A DNA stretch of 64,000 nucleotides from Bromus sterilis. Taxonomy: Eukaryota > Streptophyta > Magnoliopsida > Poales > Poaceae. Location of the stretch: assembly GCA_950022295.1 (NCBI GenBank), contig OX465598.1, positions 66,324,001 to 66,388,000 on the forward strand. The letters run 5' to 3'. Numbering within the stretch: position 1 is the first letter of the stretch; every line of letters starts with the position of its first letter. Both the position numbers and the translations under genes were made by a program. A model generated the notes under the pieces. That model was not told the DNA's origin, did not search any database, and saw only the letters and a list, made by a program, of their open reading frames with translations. Positions 1 through 12,089 of the stretch are shown one piece after another.

Positions 1-1748
1 AGGATAAAGCGGACCTTGATGAAAGCAGACTAGGAAGGGGAGATAACCTTGTGTGCAATCGGGGATAACCTAGCCACGAATGCCTTAGCAGGGAATTTGG
101 CAATATTATTGATCAGAGCAATGGGACGAAATTGCTTGATAGACTCCGCCCCCTTGACTTTAGGGATAAGGGAAAGCACAACATAATTAAGGCGAGAGAT
201 GTCAACCGTGCCCAAACAAAAACCTTGTATGATCACATAAACTAGCTGTTTCAAAACCGCCCAGAACTTCTAAAAAATGCATTGGAAAAACCATCCGGAC
301 CAGGGGCCGAATTAGCATTGGACGAGCTAACTGCCAGATCAATCTCCTCACAAGAGAGAGGTAGCGTGAGGGATAGATTATCCTCCGCCGAGATACTAGG
401 GGAGGCATTCCACAGATCAGGGGAGATGGAGACCGCATTAGTTGGTCAAGCCGCTAGGAGGGAAGCATAGAAAGAAAAAATATGAGCAGTAATCACCCTA
501 GGATCATCCACCACGACACCATCGATTTCAAGCCGAACTATCTTGCATCAACGTCACCTACCATTAGCAATGGCAATGAAATAGGCAGTGACCCGATCAC
601 CTTTAACAGTCCAAGAAATACGCCCACGTTGGCTCTAGAATTCCTCCCCGGCCTTGTGAAGGGCCATGAGATTACCATACAACTCATGCCGTTGTTCCCA
701 GAACGAGGCATCCAGCCCAGCGGAATCCGTGATAGTATCTAAGGCCTCAATCTGGGAAAGCAACACCCTCTTCGCACGAATGGCCTCCGCAGCCCGATTC
801 ACCGAACAACCACGTAAAAATTGCCGCAAATGTTGCGAACATGCTTTCCAATAATCCAGAGGGCCAAAGGACCGGTGCCCCATGGAAAACAAATCCAGAA
901 TCTTGTCACTCAAGAATTGAGAAAACCCATCAATAAGGAGACAAGAAGAATCAAAACGAAATTGTCTGAAGGCCGGCACCAACCGAGCCTCAGAGAACAA
1001 CAGGAGGGGCGAATGATCAGAGCCAACATGGGGTAAAGACATAAGGGAAACCAAGGGAAAGAGCACATCCCAAGCAAGGGAAACAAGAACTCGATCCAGC
1101 ACATAAGGGAAACCAAAGGAAAGAGCACATCCCAAGCAAGGGAAACGAGAACCCGATACAGCACTGACCGGATGGGGGAAACCTGCTTATTAGAGAACGT
1201 GTAGCGAGCACCTACTCGCGGAATCTCACACAAAGCCTCATTAGCAATGAAATCGTTAAACAAAGTAGCCCTAGCCAAGAAAACTGCTCCGAGCTTTTCT
1301 CAAAAGGAGAACGAATCAAATTAAAATCACCAGCAAGAACAACAGGAATAGTAGAACCCGTCAACTTATCAGACAACTCCGTCATAAAATCAATAGAGAG
1401 AGAATGATCAGACGACCCATAAACCACAATGAGTTCCCAAGAGACTCCGGACTCAAGCGATTTAAGCATGATACTCAAGAAGAAGTGACCCACCACAACC
1501 TGGCCAACGTCAAACACATCAACCGCTGCCCCAACCAAGATGCCACCTACAGAGCCAATCGAGGGTAACCAATTCCACATGAACCGACCCGAACCACCTA
1601 TAGCATCAAGTTGAGAGGTGGAGAAGGATTCCTTTTTCGTTTCTTGGAGGAAAATCAGATCAATAGAATGGATACGAAGGAAATCACGCAACTGTTCTCG
1701 GCGTCCCCTAACACCAAAACCATGTATGTTCCAAATGAGTGCTCTCAT
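1..1748 (-). pseudogene. LINE ORF2: endonuclease plus start of reverse transcriptase
   Basis: ORF2 starts at the ATG complementary to 1746-1748, giving MRALIWNIHGFG, the typical N-terminus of a plant LINE APE-type endonuclease. The motifs LIFLQETKKE (glutamate of the active site) and VVLAGDFNLI follow, and the closing GSDHSPLLL motif lies near 1020. A linker leads to the RT start near 200-100 with LIPKVKGAESIKQFRPIAL. The catalytic FADD region would lie beyond the window. The frame is broken near 1260, by a 62-bp duplication at 1039-1162, and again near 250 and 30. The protein would nick target DNA and prime reverse transcription from the 3' end of its own RNA; this copy cannot. Confidence 0.85.
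1039..1162. repeat. 62-bp tandem duplication inside LINE endonuclease
   Basis: Two copies in direct contact, 1039-1100 and 1101-1162, both beginning ACATAAGGGAAACCAA and differing at a few bases. In the coding strand each gives VLVSLAWDVLFPLVSLM, so the peptide is repeated and the frame is then lost because 62 is not a multiple of three. Confidence 0.85.
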
Positions 1749-1807
1749 TTTGAAAGATTTATAATGCAAAGACTTGACCTGCAAGCAACAGGGCAAGGAG
1801 CAATTTT

Positions 1808-3354
1808 TTATTTTCTAGGTCTACCTCGAGATTTACCATGAGCGGGTCCACTACCCATCTTGTCGGGAGCCATGGTAGGAGGAATACATGGAGGGGGGGG
1901 GGGAAGAAGCCGGCACCGAGGGAGAAGGCAAAAATGGGGCTGCCTTGGCCCTAGCAATAGCCGCTTGGGCACATTCATTAGAGCGCAGAATATCCAACAT
2001 AGCAGAAGGAGAAACGTCCCCATTACCCAGAACAATCTCAGAATCAGCAGCGACCGCAAAAAATGGGAATTAGGCAAGGAAGACAACACAGTTCGGACAG
2101 TCGAGGAAACAGGGGAAACCACTCTAGAGTTCGTACCTATCGTAGGGATGTCCCGCGCCACCGCCCGCTTGGACGCCCGATCCACCACAGAAATCCCGGC
2201 ATCAGTGTTGCGCATGCTCTTGCGAGCCGTAGACATGGGTGTCTTGATGTTACGAGCGGAAGCAGACGACGACGCCTCCAAGCCCTCCTCCTTCGCACCA
2301 AAGTCCCGATCGAGATTGCGACAGATACCAGCCTGAGAGGCCTTAGACGCCGCCTCCTGAGCCATCCACGCTTTGGCCCGAGCAGAAGTTTTGCGCACCA
2401 TGGTGCGCTTGCGGTAAGAGGGAGGGATCTCATCCATCGAGTCGTCTTTGAGCTCCGGGGAGTCCACAATGTCAGACAGGGAAGGAGACAAGTGACGGGA
2501 ATGACGGTTAGAGTAGACCGCAGACCCATGAGAAGCACCATCCACAGATGCAGGGGGACAGAGTAGGAGATGGGGTAGGGTTGGATTCCTCCGGACCCGT
2601 TACCGGAGCACGATTAGGGTACAACCTTTGGATCTTCGGACCAAGCGCTTCCCACTCACGAACAGAGAACGGCGGCCCACTAGGACCACTACCAGCACTA
2701 TCCTCATCGAAGTCATCATCAATATGCTCATGGTATTGGGGGGGGAGGAGGAGGGGGGACGCACCTGGCGTCGGGGGCGCCCTCAACACGTACCTTGATG
2801 CGATACGCCTTTAGCTCCGGGATGAACACCACTGAACCATGCACCAGACTAGGGTCCTTGACCCAAACTGAGACCCTAATCGGGCCGCGGCGGCTCAGGG
2901 ACTCCTCGTCGACCGTTATGGGCTTGCCAATGAGCTCCGTAAAGGCGAGAATGCCAGGCACAAAATGAAGTTCTGGAGGGACATCTTCAAGTAAAGCCCA
3001 AACCTCCACCAGAGATCCACAAGAGAGGTCCACATCCACCGCCTCTTTGACTGAGATGGCCAGTTGATGAATAGGGAGGGTGAAAGAAGCACTCTTGGAA
3101 GCCATCCTGAGACTCTCCTTTGAGGGGAAGACCACACCAAACTCCGAGGAGGACAACCTCTCAAGTTGCTAGTCCCAATCATCCGCACCCCACTCACGCA
3201 GCTCCTCCACTATCCATTCCAAGGGGGTACTAACATCAGAAACCGAGATCGCAGTTGCGTTTTGCACCTTGGGGGCCGGCACCACCACCCCTTTGCCACC
3301 TTCCAAGCCATAAAACTCACAACCTGGCAAGCCTCTACCATAATGCTTGATCAC
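1808..3354 (-). pseudogene. LINE ORF1 (DUF4283-like RNA-binding protein), broken
   Basis: Minus-strand pieces at 3354-3169, 3156-2728, 2789-2508 and 2545-1808 together resemble ORF1 of plant LINEs. The second piece holds the DUF4283-like domain (FTLPIHQLAISVKEAVDV, then WALLEDVPPELHFVPG and RIKVRVEGAPDARC). It is followed by a run of prolines and a low-complexity basic region. The likely role is RNA binding in the LINE ribonucleoprotein. The piece at 2545-1808 drifts into hydrophobic low-complexity sequence, so a frameshift is likely near 2060. ORF1 ends about 60 bp before ORF2 begins. Confidence 0.7.
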
Positions 3355-3379
3355 CGGAGGCGGGTAGCGCGACGTGCAC

Positions 3380-4893
3380 AGATACGTCCAAAATGCATCA
3401 CTGTTTTATATCGTAATTCGTCCTTATTCATTGACATATTTCATGTTACGATGATGTTCTTATGTTGTTTCGGCTTATTTTACACAGTTTTCAACTTTCC
3501 GGTGCCGAAGCTGCAGACGCAGGATTCAGCGGTAAAAAGAGGACGCTGAGTTGCTGAAGAAGAATACCTCCAAATTACCTGAAAATCGACGGCGGGTATT
3601 TTCCAGAAGAATAACGAAGACTCGCCAAAGAGGCGCCAGAGGGGGGCCCCAGGGGACCCAGGCGGCCACCTGGCGCGGCCCCACCCCTGGCCGCGTCGGG
3701 AGGGCGCCTGGAGCCCTGGGGCCACTCCCGGCTCCCCCCTCTAGCCTATATACTCCTCGTTAGACGAAAACCCTAAAAAGGGAGGCCATCACGGAGTTCC
3801 GCCGCCGCTCCGTGGCGGAAACCTACAGAGAAGAAAAGGGATCTCCGGCGGGCAGATTCCGCCGAGGAGATCACCTCCCGGAAGGGGAGATCATCGCCAT
3901 CGTCATCACCATCGTCACGGGCATCATCGAGATCATCATCAACATCATCTCCAACATCAGCACCATCTCCACCACCATCCAATCTCACCTCACAAGTTCA
4001 TCTTGTGTTGTAATCCGTACTATCTATCCTCTCTACTCTACCGGTGTTGATTACTCCTTTGTGGTGAATGCTATTGAGTTTTGTTGGAGAAATACCATTA
4101 TGTCCAGATTGTTTATCATATATTTATCACCTCTGATCATGATCTCTTTTATGTCTTGTGAGTAGTTACTTTAGTTCTTGAGGACATGTGAGAAGTCCAG
4201 TTGCTAGTAGTCATATGATGTTGAAGTAATTTGTGTTGTTTGATATTTAAGTTTTGTTGTTATTTTCCTAGTGGTGTTGTGTGAGTCGAACACTCAACAC
4301 TTCGCCTTCTTAAGGACCTAGGGGAATACATTGTGTATTAAGAATGCTTACGGTGGGTTGCCGGAGTGACAGAAACCTGAACCCCGGTTTGCACACTTTT
4401 GCACAAGGGAGTAATGGATCCTTGATCTTATTGCTGTGGTTAGGCTTTGCCTTAATTTCTATCTTGTATTTGCGGATGCTTGCAAGATGTTTAATAGTAA
4501 GAGTGCACTTATCTTAGTCTAGAAGGTGTGCTAGAATAGATCCACCCATTCAACACTTATCAGCACAACACTTGTTATCGACGCGGAGTATGGCGAAAGC
4601 ACGTGACTACCTTTCCATGTATCCTCAAGAACGCTTTAGTCTTTATAAGTTCAGTTGTCAGGCTTATCCTTTGCACAAAAGGATTGGGCCACTTGCTGCT
4701 CCTAAGTGCTACTTACTTTGCTTGCTTTTATCTTATCGTTGCTTATATCGAAAACCCCTAAAAAGTTACCTTTCAGTATTTGCAGTTATTCCTTGCCCAG
4801 TATCACCTATCAATACCTTTCGCTCCTCGTTGGGTTCGACACTCTTACTTATCGAAAACGCTACAATAGACCCCTTTACGTTGAGGTTCATCA
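3380..4893 (+). repeat. Athila-A 5' LTR (Gypsy, Athila lineage)
   Basis: About 1.51 kb, beginning (T)GATACGTCCAAAATGCATC with the first T mutated to A, and ending GGTTCATCA. It aligns along its length with the LTRs at 23586-25093, 46697-48212 (reverse) and 48213-49593. A GC-rich hairpin lies at 3657-3712 and a TATA-like CTATATACTCC at about 3747. It is followed 12 bp later by a tRNA-Asp-type primer site. A (CAT/ATC)-rich stretch lies at 3890-3980. Confidence 0.88.
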
Positions 4894-4905
4894 AGCTACG
4901 TTTTC

Positions 4906-4923
4906 TGGCGCCGTTGCCGGGGA
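4906..4923 (+). other. Athila-A primer binding site (tRNA-Asp type)
   Basis: TGGCGCCGTTGCCGGGGA lies 12 bp after the LTR end. It is the complement of a plant tRNA-Asp 3' end and is the usual primer site of Athila-lineage elements. Confidence 0.85.
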
Positions 4924-5005
4924 GCATAGCGCTATTAGTAATTGAAGCCGGTTAGGAATTTTTTATATCGTTGCTTTTATTTTGTTGTTACTTTTCTTTG
5001 TCCGT

Positions 5006-7074
5006 ATGGAGAACCTAGCTATTGGATTGTTGCTTATGGGGAAACGCCCCACATCTGTGGTGGTTGTACCTCCCCCTACTGAAATTGTGCCTTATAAAAT
5101 ACCAGCTGGTATTATCGATTGTGTCTTGGCTAATCGTTATGCAGGAGATAGACACCCAGTGAACACTTGCTATATTTATCACAACTATGTTCATTATTTA
5201 AGCTTGCAGGTGTATCAAAGGAGTTTGTCATGAAGAAATTGTTCTCCGTATCGCTTATAGATAAAGCTTAAGATTGGTATAAGCTTCTCAATAACTCTCA
5301 TTTGCTTGATTGGCATGAGCTTATGTCTGTCTTTTATACCAAGTTTTATCCTCTTCATGAAATTCATCGAGACATGAATTATATCTATAACTTTTGGTCT
5401 CGTGACGGAGAAAGCATCGCTCAAGCTTGGGGGAGATTGAAATCTCTAATGCTCAACTGTCCTATTCATGAGCTCCCCAAGGAAACTATACTTACAAACT
5501 TTTATGCTAGACTTTCTCGTCAGGATAAGGAGATGTTGGAGACCTCCTCTAGTGGGGTATTCCAGACGAAAAGCGTTGAAGAAAGATGAGATCTACTTGA
5601 AAGGATCCAGAAGAATACCGAAGATTGGGAAATAGATAAAGGTATTGAACCCACTATAAGTTATGAGCATGATTATATCAATGAAAAAAATAGCGTGCTA
5701 TGACAAAATAGCGTGGCCCTAAAAATATGCTATTAGCGTGCTATTTCGCGCTATAGCGTGCTATTATCGAGACATTGTACACAGATTCATTTAGCGAGGC
5801 ATTGCCCAAAATGCTATAGCGTGCTATTAGCGTCGCTATAGCGCGCTATTTTTTCATTGGATTATATAGAGAGCTTTGTGAAAATCGATTCCTTTAATGC
5901 CTTTTGCTCTAAGATTGGTCTTGATTCCCATCTAATGATTGGTTTTTGTAAGGATTTTGCCTCTCATATTGATTCTTCTAAGAAGTAGAAGAGTCAGCAT
6001 CATAAACCCTTCAAAGAATCATCTATTGATATGCATGTTGCTGACCCTATTGTGCCTGCAGTTATATATGAAAGCCCCCTTTTCCCGTAAGAATAAGGGA
6101 GCATTCTTTTGTGACAGGAATAATGAATAAGAGTGAGAGAAGAATCGATGAACCCGAGGGACCAGATCAAGGTCGATCCTCGAGTTGCATTGGTTAAGGA
6201 TCTTATTACTAATGATGCTTTAGATTCCAATGTAAATTTTTGTGCTGTTTCCACTAACCTTGTCACAGCCAAGAATAAGGGCCCAATTTCAGGTACTCCA
6301 GTAGTATCTGTCAAAATAGGAGATCATAATTATTATGGGCTATGCGATTTGGGATTGAGTGCCAGTGCTATCCCGTATTCACTTTATCAAGAGATCATGG
6401 GTGAAATTTCATCTTGCGAACTTGAAGAAGTTGATGTCACTATTCATCTTGCAAACAGAGCAACTATCTCTCCCATCGGAATTGTGAGAGACGTTGAAGT
6501 CTTATGCGGAAAGGTAAAGTATCCTACCGACTTTCTAGTACTTGGTTCGGTAAGGGATAATTTTTGTCCCATTATTTTCGGTAGACCTTTTCTCAGAACT
6601 TGTGGAGCTATAATAGATTGCAAGAAAGGTAAAGTTTCTGTTGAATTCAATGGTGAGCCATATGAATTTAATTTTTCTAAATTCTCTTAGCAGCCTCGTG
6701 GTACTGATTTGCCTAGTAATGATAAGATTATTGAAGATATTGTTTCCATTGCTATTCCTCCTAATGATCCTTTGTAGCAATATATGGAGGACCACGAGAA
6801 TGATTTGCACATGCAGGAGAGAAATGAGTTGGACGAAATATTCCTAAGAGAACCTACTATCCTAAAGCACAACCTTCCAGTTGAGCCTTTGGGAATTTTG
6901 TCGCAACCAAAAGAAGATCCAGTGTTTGATCTTAAACCTCTCCCCGATACGCTCAAATATGCTTATTTAGATTAAAAGAAAGTATATCCTGTTATTATCA
7001 ATTCTAACCTTTCAGTATATGAAGAGGAGCGTTTATTGGAAGTACCTCGCAAACATCGAGGTGCAATTGGCTAT
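5006..7074 (+). pseudogene. Athila-A gag-protease, decayed and interrupted
   Basis: The start ATG at 5006 matches the gag start of the Athila copies at 25206 and 46584 (minus). The capsid-like part (FYPLHEIHRDMNYIYNF, GESIAQAWGRLK, LTNFYARLSRQDKEML) is present at about 5340-5570 but has stops near 5233, 5269 and 5589 and a frameshift near 5170. After the MITE (5679-5859) the retropepsin appears at 6300-6680: LCDLGLSASAIPYSLYQ holds the DLG active-site triplet, and FCPIIFGRPFLRTCGAIID is the C-terminal loop. The linker to RT begins at 6784 (MEDHENDLHMQERNE). The element is cut at 7074 within GAIGY, where the LongLTR insertion starts; RT and integrase are not in this window. Confidence 0.85.
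5679..5859. mobile_element. MITE, hAT-type, 181 bp
   Basis: Terminal inverted repeats CAATGAAAAAAATAGCG and CGCTATTTTTTCATTG bound 181 bp. The 8-bp sequence GATTATAT occurs directly on both sides (5671-5678 and 5860-5867), and the uninterrupted Athila copy at about 25866 has it once. An 8-bp TSD points to mobilisation by a hAT transposase. The body is a repetition of TAGCGTGCTAT-like units and has no coding capacity. Confidence 0.88.
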
Positions 7075-10000
7075 TGTAACACCCCTAGTGCCAGTAACAG
7101 TAAGCACTACAGTGATCCTCTTGTTAATGATCATTACTGTTGCTAATCAAGCTATGATCACCTTTGATCATAGCTCATTCCAATTCCCGCCCAGATAAAA
7201 TTTCAAAATAAATGTGGATTATAAATTTGCTCCAAGAATTGTGGGAGAATATTAATCATCTTGCAAATATTTAAACCAAGTCATTCTTAGTCCATAAAAC
7301 AATCCCAAGACAATAATAATTATGAAACCAATAATGTTGGGTTATTAAGTTGCCATGGCAATCAAAATGAAACTGAAAATTATTGTTGAACCAAAAATGA
7401 TGAAACCACTTTTGCTAAATGCCTAATTATCGGTAGGCCTTTTTAAATTTGAATTGGGGATTTATTAAAATGTTTTAATATTGTAAATAAATAAAAGCAG
7501 TAGCAAAACAGTGAGACTTATTACATTTTAAATAAAACAAACATGCAAACGAATTTGTAAAAACCCCAAGATTTTTGTGGCACTTAATTATGATGCAAAA
7601 ATAATTTTGGAACAAATTTCATGTGTAGAGAATTATCAAAGATATTAAACTAATTACAAACAGAAACGAAAAGAAAAAAGAAAAAGAAAAAAAATGAAAA
7701 TAAGATAATCCCTAATCTATGCCCAAGGCAACAACCTACCTGGCCCAGCACACCCCTACCCCCTTGTCTTCTTCCCCAACTGCCCACTCCCACCTGCCCC
7801 GTCGCCGTGGCGTGCGCGCTGTGGTCGACGCCGTTGCTGGCCCCCCTCCTCCTCCTGTGCGCATGTCGTCGTTATGGGAGACCCCAACCACCCCCTGGAC
7901 ACCCCCTCACCCATTTTCCCCTCCTCCTCCTCTCTCCCTCGTTGGGGGGAAATCCCGACCGCGCAGCCGTCGCCGCCGTCGTGAACTCCCGTGGTCGGAG
8001 ACCTCCCCGATCCCCGCCGCCTTGTCCAAGCTCTCCGTAGTCGTCTTCTTCGTCACCGAGCGCAAGGAATCGAATGCGGGACCACCACGGACGCTCCATC
8101 GAGCCGTTCCCCAACACCGGCCTCCGAGCACCTCATCGTCGATTGACTCGGCTACAGGCCACCCCGCGCCTCCTCGAGCTCGCCATCGCACTCACAGTGA
8201 GCTCCCTCTCCTTCCCCAACTCCTCGCGCCTAGTTTTGTGTATCGATCCATCGTTCCCACCAGCACGTGCTCCGGCCGCCGCCGTGATAGCCATTGTCGT
8301 GCTCTCCGTGTCTCTCTGGCTAGCGCGTGAGCGCCAGCACGCTCACCGTGAGCTGTAGGTTCGATTTGATCAAGTAGCGCGCTCGGTTTCCCCTTGAATC
8401 GCCGACTGCCATTTGACCCGAGCGTCGGCTCCACCATTGCGGACGGTGTGCTTCACTCCGGCCACCCCCGGAACTGCTACTGCTACCGTTCGACGCGGGA
8501 GAGAGTCAGCTCTCTAACGCGCCCTCTCACACGTGCTCTCGCCGCCGCGGTCGAGCGCACGGCCACCGCCGGCCTCCCTGTCTCACCGACGAGGACGAGA
8601 TGACGTGGCTGTCATTAGGTTAGCGCCTAATCAACCCCCCTGCCACTGACGCGTGGGCCCAAGGCCAGTTGTTAATTATACTTAAAACAGTTAAGTTAAA
8701 ATGCCCCCAGAGACTTACAGGTGGACCCCACAAAGTTAACTCCCTATTTTAATTTAAAATGAAAACTGTTAGTACATGTGTCAATGACACCTTGGCCCCA
8801 CAGACTGTTTAGTTTAATAAATTATTTATTAATAGATAGGTCAATGACATGTGGGCCCTCCTGTTTAACTAATTAAATTAAAAGGGATTTAATAAACTAC
8901 CCAATGACATGTGGGCCCTTCTATTTTGTTTAATTAAATAAATTGAGTTTAATTGCCTCTGTCAATGACATGTAGGTCCCACCAGTCAGTTTAGTGTTCT
9001 GATAAGCTTTTGGATAATGTTGATTTAATAATTAAAAGGAAATCCAAAAAATGATATAAATTGAATTAAACTTTGAATCTGAATATTTTTTAAACCGTAA
9101 TTCGGATTCAAAAACTTTATACATGAAAGTTGATCGGAAAATTACGTAGAATACGAATACGCTATCCGTTGGTCTACCACCCCCTCTAACATACCAAACA
9201 TCGAACTGTCCCCCTCCGGACCGTTTGTCCGATGATTGCCCGATACCGATAAACTATCCCCGGATGAATTTATTATGAACACGAAAGTTGTTCGGAATGG
9301 ATCAACTAACACGGATGCAATTCTCACATGTTTGTCGGATGTCCACGACACCTCCGGCCTGGTACCTTCCCCCTCCGGTCACCCTATCCGGTAAATACCC
9401 GGAGCTGCCAGTTCATCCCCGGATGACTTTCCGCTCCGAGCATAATACATCATACTGCGTTAGAGCATCATTAACATTTCATATGTCATGCCTTGGATCT
9501 GTTTGCTATATTGCTTTGTATTTACCGTTTCTTCCCCCCTTATCTCCGGTAGACCCCGTTGCTGTCGCCGACTACACCGGTGCCGGGTACGACTACTTCG
9601 TCGACGACCGTACCCCTACTGTCGAGCTTCCAGGCAAGCAGAGTCATTCTCTTCCCCAGATATCGCCTATCTTTCCGTACATTTCTTGCACTAGGCATTG
9701 TTACTGCTGCTGCTACGTTGCTTACGTATTCAATTGTATAGCCTATCATTATCGCCCCTTGATGCACCTTCCTTTATCCTATGCTTCCTATTATATATAT
9801 TATATTCAACAGTGAGCCCTGTGCATTGTTAGCTAGGATTAGATAGAGGGCCGTGATCACTCAGGGGAGTGAACGCGGATACGATGATTATAATGGCACA
9901 GGTACGATACAATGCAGACACCGCCTAAGGCCCCTACCTCGGATCTGCCGAGCCACATCAAGTGAAGCTATCGAGGAGTAATCCTCGTACTCCACTCGTT

Positions 10001-11453
10001 GCTAACTCTGTATAGCCGCCCTAGGGACCTGAACACGGTTGTCCTTAAAGGTAAGAAGTCGGGTGACCCAACGGTGCCCGCGAGTGGTATTGCGACGGGA
10101 CGACAGGGAGGGTACGACCAATGTACCGGTGTGCTTGGCCCCTGATCGTTGGCCGCGAGAGTTACCAAACCACGAAAGTCGAGCTCCTCCAAGAGCACAT
10201 GCGAGACAAGGTAAGGAGACGGTTCACCGTGTTGGTAACCGCAAAGACTTGGTGGGACGACAGGGCAAGCACCGATATACTGTTGGTCCTGACTGCTGTC
10301 GTTGTCCGCGGATCAGTTAAGTCGAGGCAACAATAACGGTTGTCCCGCAAGTTAATAAAATGACTAATGGTTTGGCGGATGACTTGAGTAGCCTTTTGGC
10401 TTATACGCGCTGCCTACACGTGGGAATTACGAGTTACAGGCTCCTCTGCTTTGTAGTGTCGTCGGAGGACTCTTCAGACGTCAGCAGTACTGCGGGTTGA
10501 TTGCCGGGAAGTGGTGTTGTCTTATTTGCTCGCGTGGTGGTGTCTTATTTGGATTTTCTTTAACTTCACCGACCAGCCACGCACCGTGCAGGAGTACGTT
10601 CGGTTTGGGGTCCAAGGCCCGGCGTACTTAGGATTTAGACCGGCAGATGGCCTCTCTGTTGAGTTTGAAAGATGGGCTACGGAGTGTCGGATAGCCTCGG
10701 TGGAGCGTTCCCCAACAAGGTGCCCGCCACCCTGGAGATCCGTGCGTGTAGTGTAACACAAGTGCACCCCTGTAGGGAAGATTAATCTATTCGAATAGCC
10801 GTGTCCACGGTAACAGGACGCTTTATGCTGAAGCTGGATCTTACCACTACAAACTATTATTATTAAACTGTATGGTTCCGGATTTGCTTCCTCACAGGGA
10901 AGTAGAGGAGGTGATCTCGGAGGCATTGCTAATTATTACAACTTATTATTATACAATGCTGCAGCAACTTCTGCTGCATTGTTACTTTATGCTTTATATA
11001 AACTGTTGGCTATTCTCTCCCCATGCTGCAAGACTCGTCGGAAGATGCTAGTCTTCGATAGGCCTAGCTTCTTACCCTTATTCTGATTTCTATCTTGCAG
11101 TCCACTATATATAGCCTCCCCTTCCTTTTGATACAATGCATAATTGTTTAGTAGCGGACGTAAGACTCGCGGGTATGCTAGATACTCACCTTTGCTTTAT
11201 TTCCCCCTTTTTGTTTTGCCTGATCGGCTGCTGCAGTCGACGTTGGAGCCTTGGAGTCCAGGAGCAGGAGATCCCCGATGTCAACCACCGCAACGTGAAG
11301 TTTCCCGATGCCTTCTACAATGTCGAGTTCCCCGTTGACCAGGAGTAGTTTGGAGGTTCCCAGGCAGGAGGCCTCACCTTTTCGATCTGTTGTTATTTGT
11401 GCTAGCCTTCTTAAGGAAACCGTGTATCCCTGTGTCGGTACTCAGATACCATT
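7075..11453 (+). repeat. LongLTR element: 5' LTR, first part
   Basis: Starts TGTAACACCCCTAGTGCC immediately after the broken Athila-A frame and runs without coding sequence to the insertion point of Tat-1. The rest of the same LTR is at 50967-51152, ends GGGGGCGTCACA, and is followed by an initiator-Met primer site; one TSD copy removed, the full LTR is about 4.56 kb. The order is an AT-rich start, a GC-rich block (about 7710-8610), a 60-bp tandem repeat (8720-8985), an AT/GC mixed middle, and a TATA-like CTATATATAGCC at about 11105. The motif CTATTCGAATAGCCG near 10788 is shared with the solo LTR at 13587-17674. Family: Gypsy, Tekay/Del-like by LTR length and primer site (inference). Confidence 0.8.
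8720..8985. repeat. 60-bp tandem repeat in LongLTR
   Basis: The core TCAATGACATGTGGGCCC (with variants) starts at 8781, 8841, 8901 and 8962, a period of 60 bp, separated by AT-rich spacers containing TTTAATTAA-like sequence. A more degenerate unit (ACAGGTGGACCCCAC) precedes at about 8738. Confidence 0.75.
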
Positions 11454-11890
11454 TGACGAGGGGGTGACCCCATGACTCCTACAGATAAGCCTACCTGGTG
11501 TCCATGAAGACAGAAGGCCCATAAAGATATAACCTCGGCCCAATATTTGGCACCGACGTAGGAGTCTGCGACTCACAAGGAAGGTGCGAAACCTGCCGTA
11601 CGGAGCAAGCTAGGGTTAGGAAAGTTTACCTGTACACGTAGATGAACTCCCCGAGACCTAGCCTGGTATATAAGGGCTAGGAGGGGTGACGCCAAAGGCA
11701 TCTAATATCACCTGTAACCCTAGCCTTGAGCGCTCCAGCCTTGGCCTCCACTATAATCGCATCTCCCCCATCAATAATATCGAGCAGGAGCGAGCCTTCC
11801 TGTTTGCCGATGAGCTATCGTCCAACCTGTGCCTCTCATGACTAACCCAGGGTCTCTGACCATGGGATTTGTCGGGGTTGATCCCCGTCA
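11454..11890 (+). repeat. Tat-1 5' LTR
   Basis: TGACGAGGGGGTGACCCC to GATCCCCGTCA, 437 bp. It contains the promoter TATA motif at 11667-11674 and, near its end, the gag ATG at 11838. It matches the 3' LTR at 50526-50961 closely and the Tat-2 LTR at 51320-51758 more loosely. Confidence 0.92.
11667..11674 (+). promoter_or_regulatory. TATA box of Tat-1 LTR
   Basis: TATATAAG in the LTR, conserved at 50739-50746 and, as TATATAA, at 51534-51540 in Tat-2. Transcription would start about 30 bp downstream, placing the gag ATG about 140 bp into the RNA. Confidence 0.7.
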
Positions 11891-11892
11891 AT

Positions 11893-11910
11893 TGGCGCCG
11901 TCTGTGGGAA
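11893..11910 (+). other. Tat-1 primer binding site
   Basis: TGGCGCCGTCTGTGGGAA, 2 bp after the LTR. This is the primer-site form typical of Tat-lineage elements; I have not named the tRNA. The gag frame reads through it. Confidence 0.8.
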
Positions 11911-12089
11911 CTACATAGGTTGGGATCACGATCTCGGCGGTCCCGTCTTCAGCAAGCTACAACTCAAGGGAAAGAACCAGATCTAGCCCACTCGAAGGAT
12001 TCAAGATCACGGCGGACATCTCTGCCACCCCATCAAGACCACTCGAGCTACAGTTGTGCCAGGACCGATACTACGGTAACGGCCCAGTG

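Larger units (their letters stand above)
1..3379 (-). mobile_element. LINE (non-LTR) retrotransposon, decayed, truncated by window start
   Basis: Read on the minus strand from about 3379 down to 1, the order is an ORF1 with a DUF4283-like domain, a proline and glycine rich linker, an endonuclease and the start of a LINE reverse transcriptase. This order is that of plant L1-type LINEs. The frame breaks several times, so it is a dead copy. Its upstream (right) limit is the Athila LTR at about 3380, which probably inserted into it; I could not confirm a TSD because the other side lies outside the window. The 3' end and poly-A tail are also outside. Confidence 0.85.

Noticed and set aside
7719..8603. 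Long overlapping plus- and minus-strand frames rich in Pro, Arg and Ser
   Set aside because: They lie in the GC-rich block of the LongLTR, overlap in several frames on both strands, and have no recognisable domain; GC-rich sequence keeps frames open by chance.
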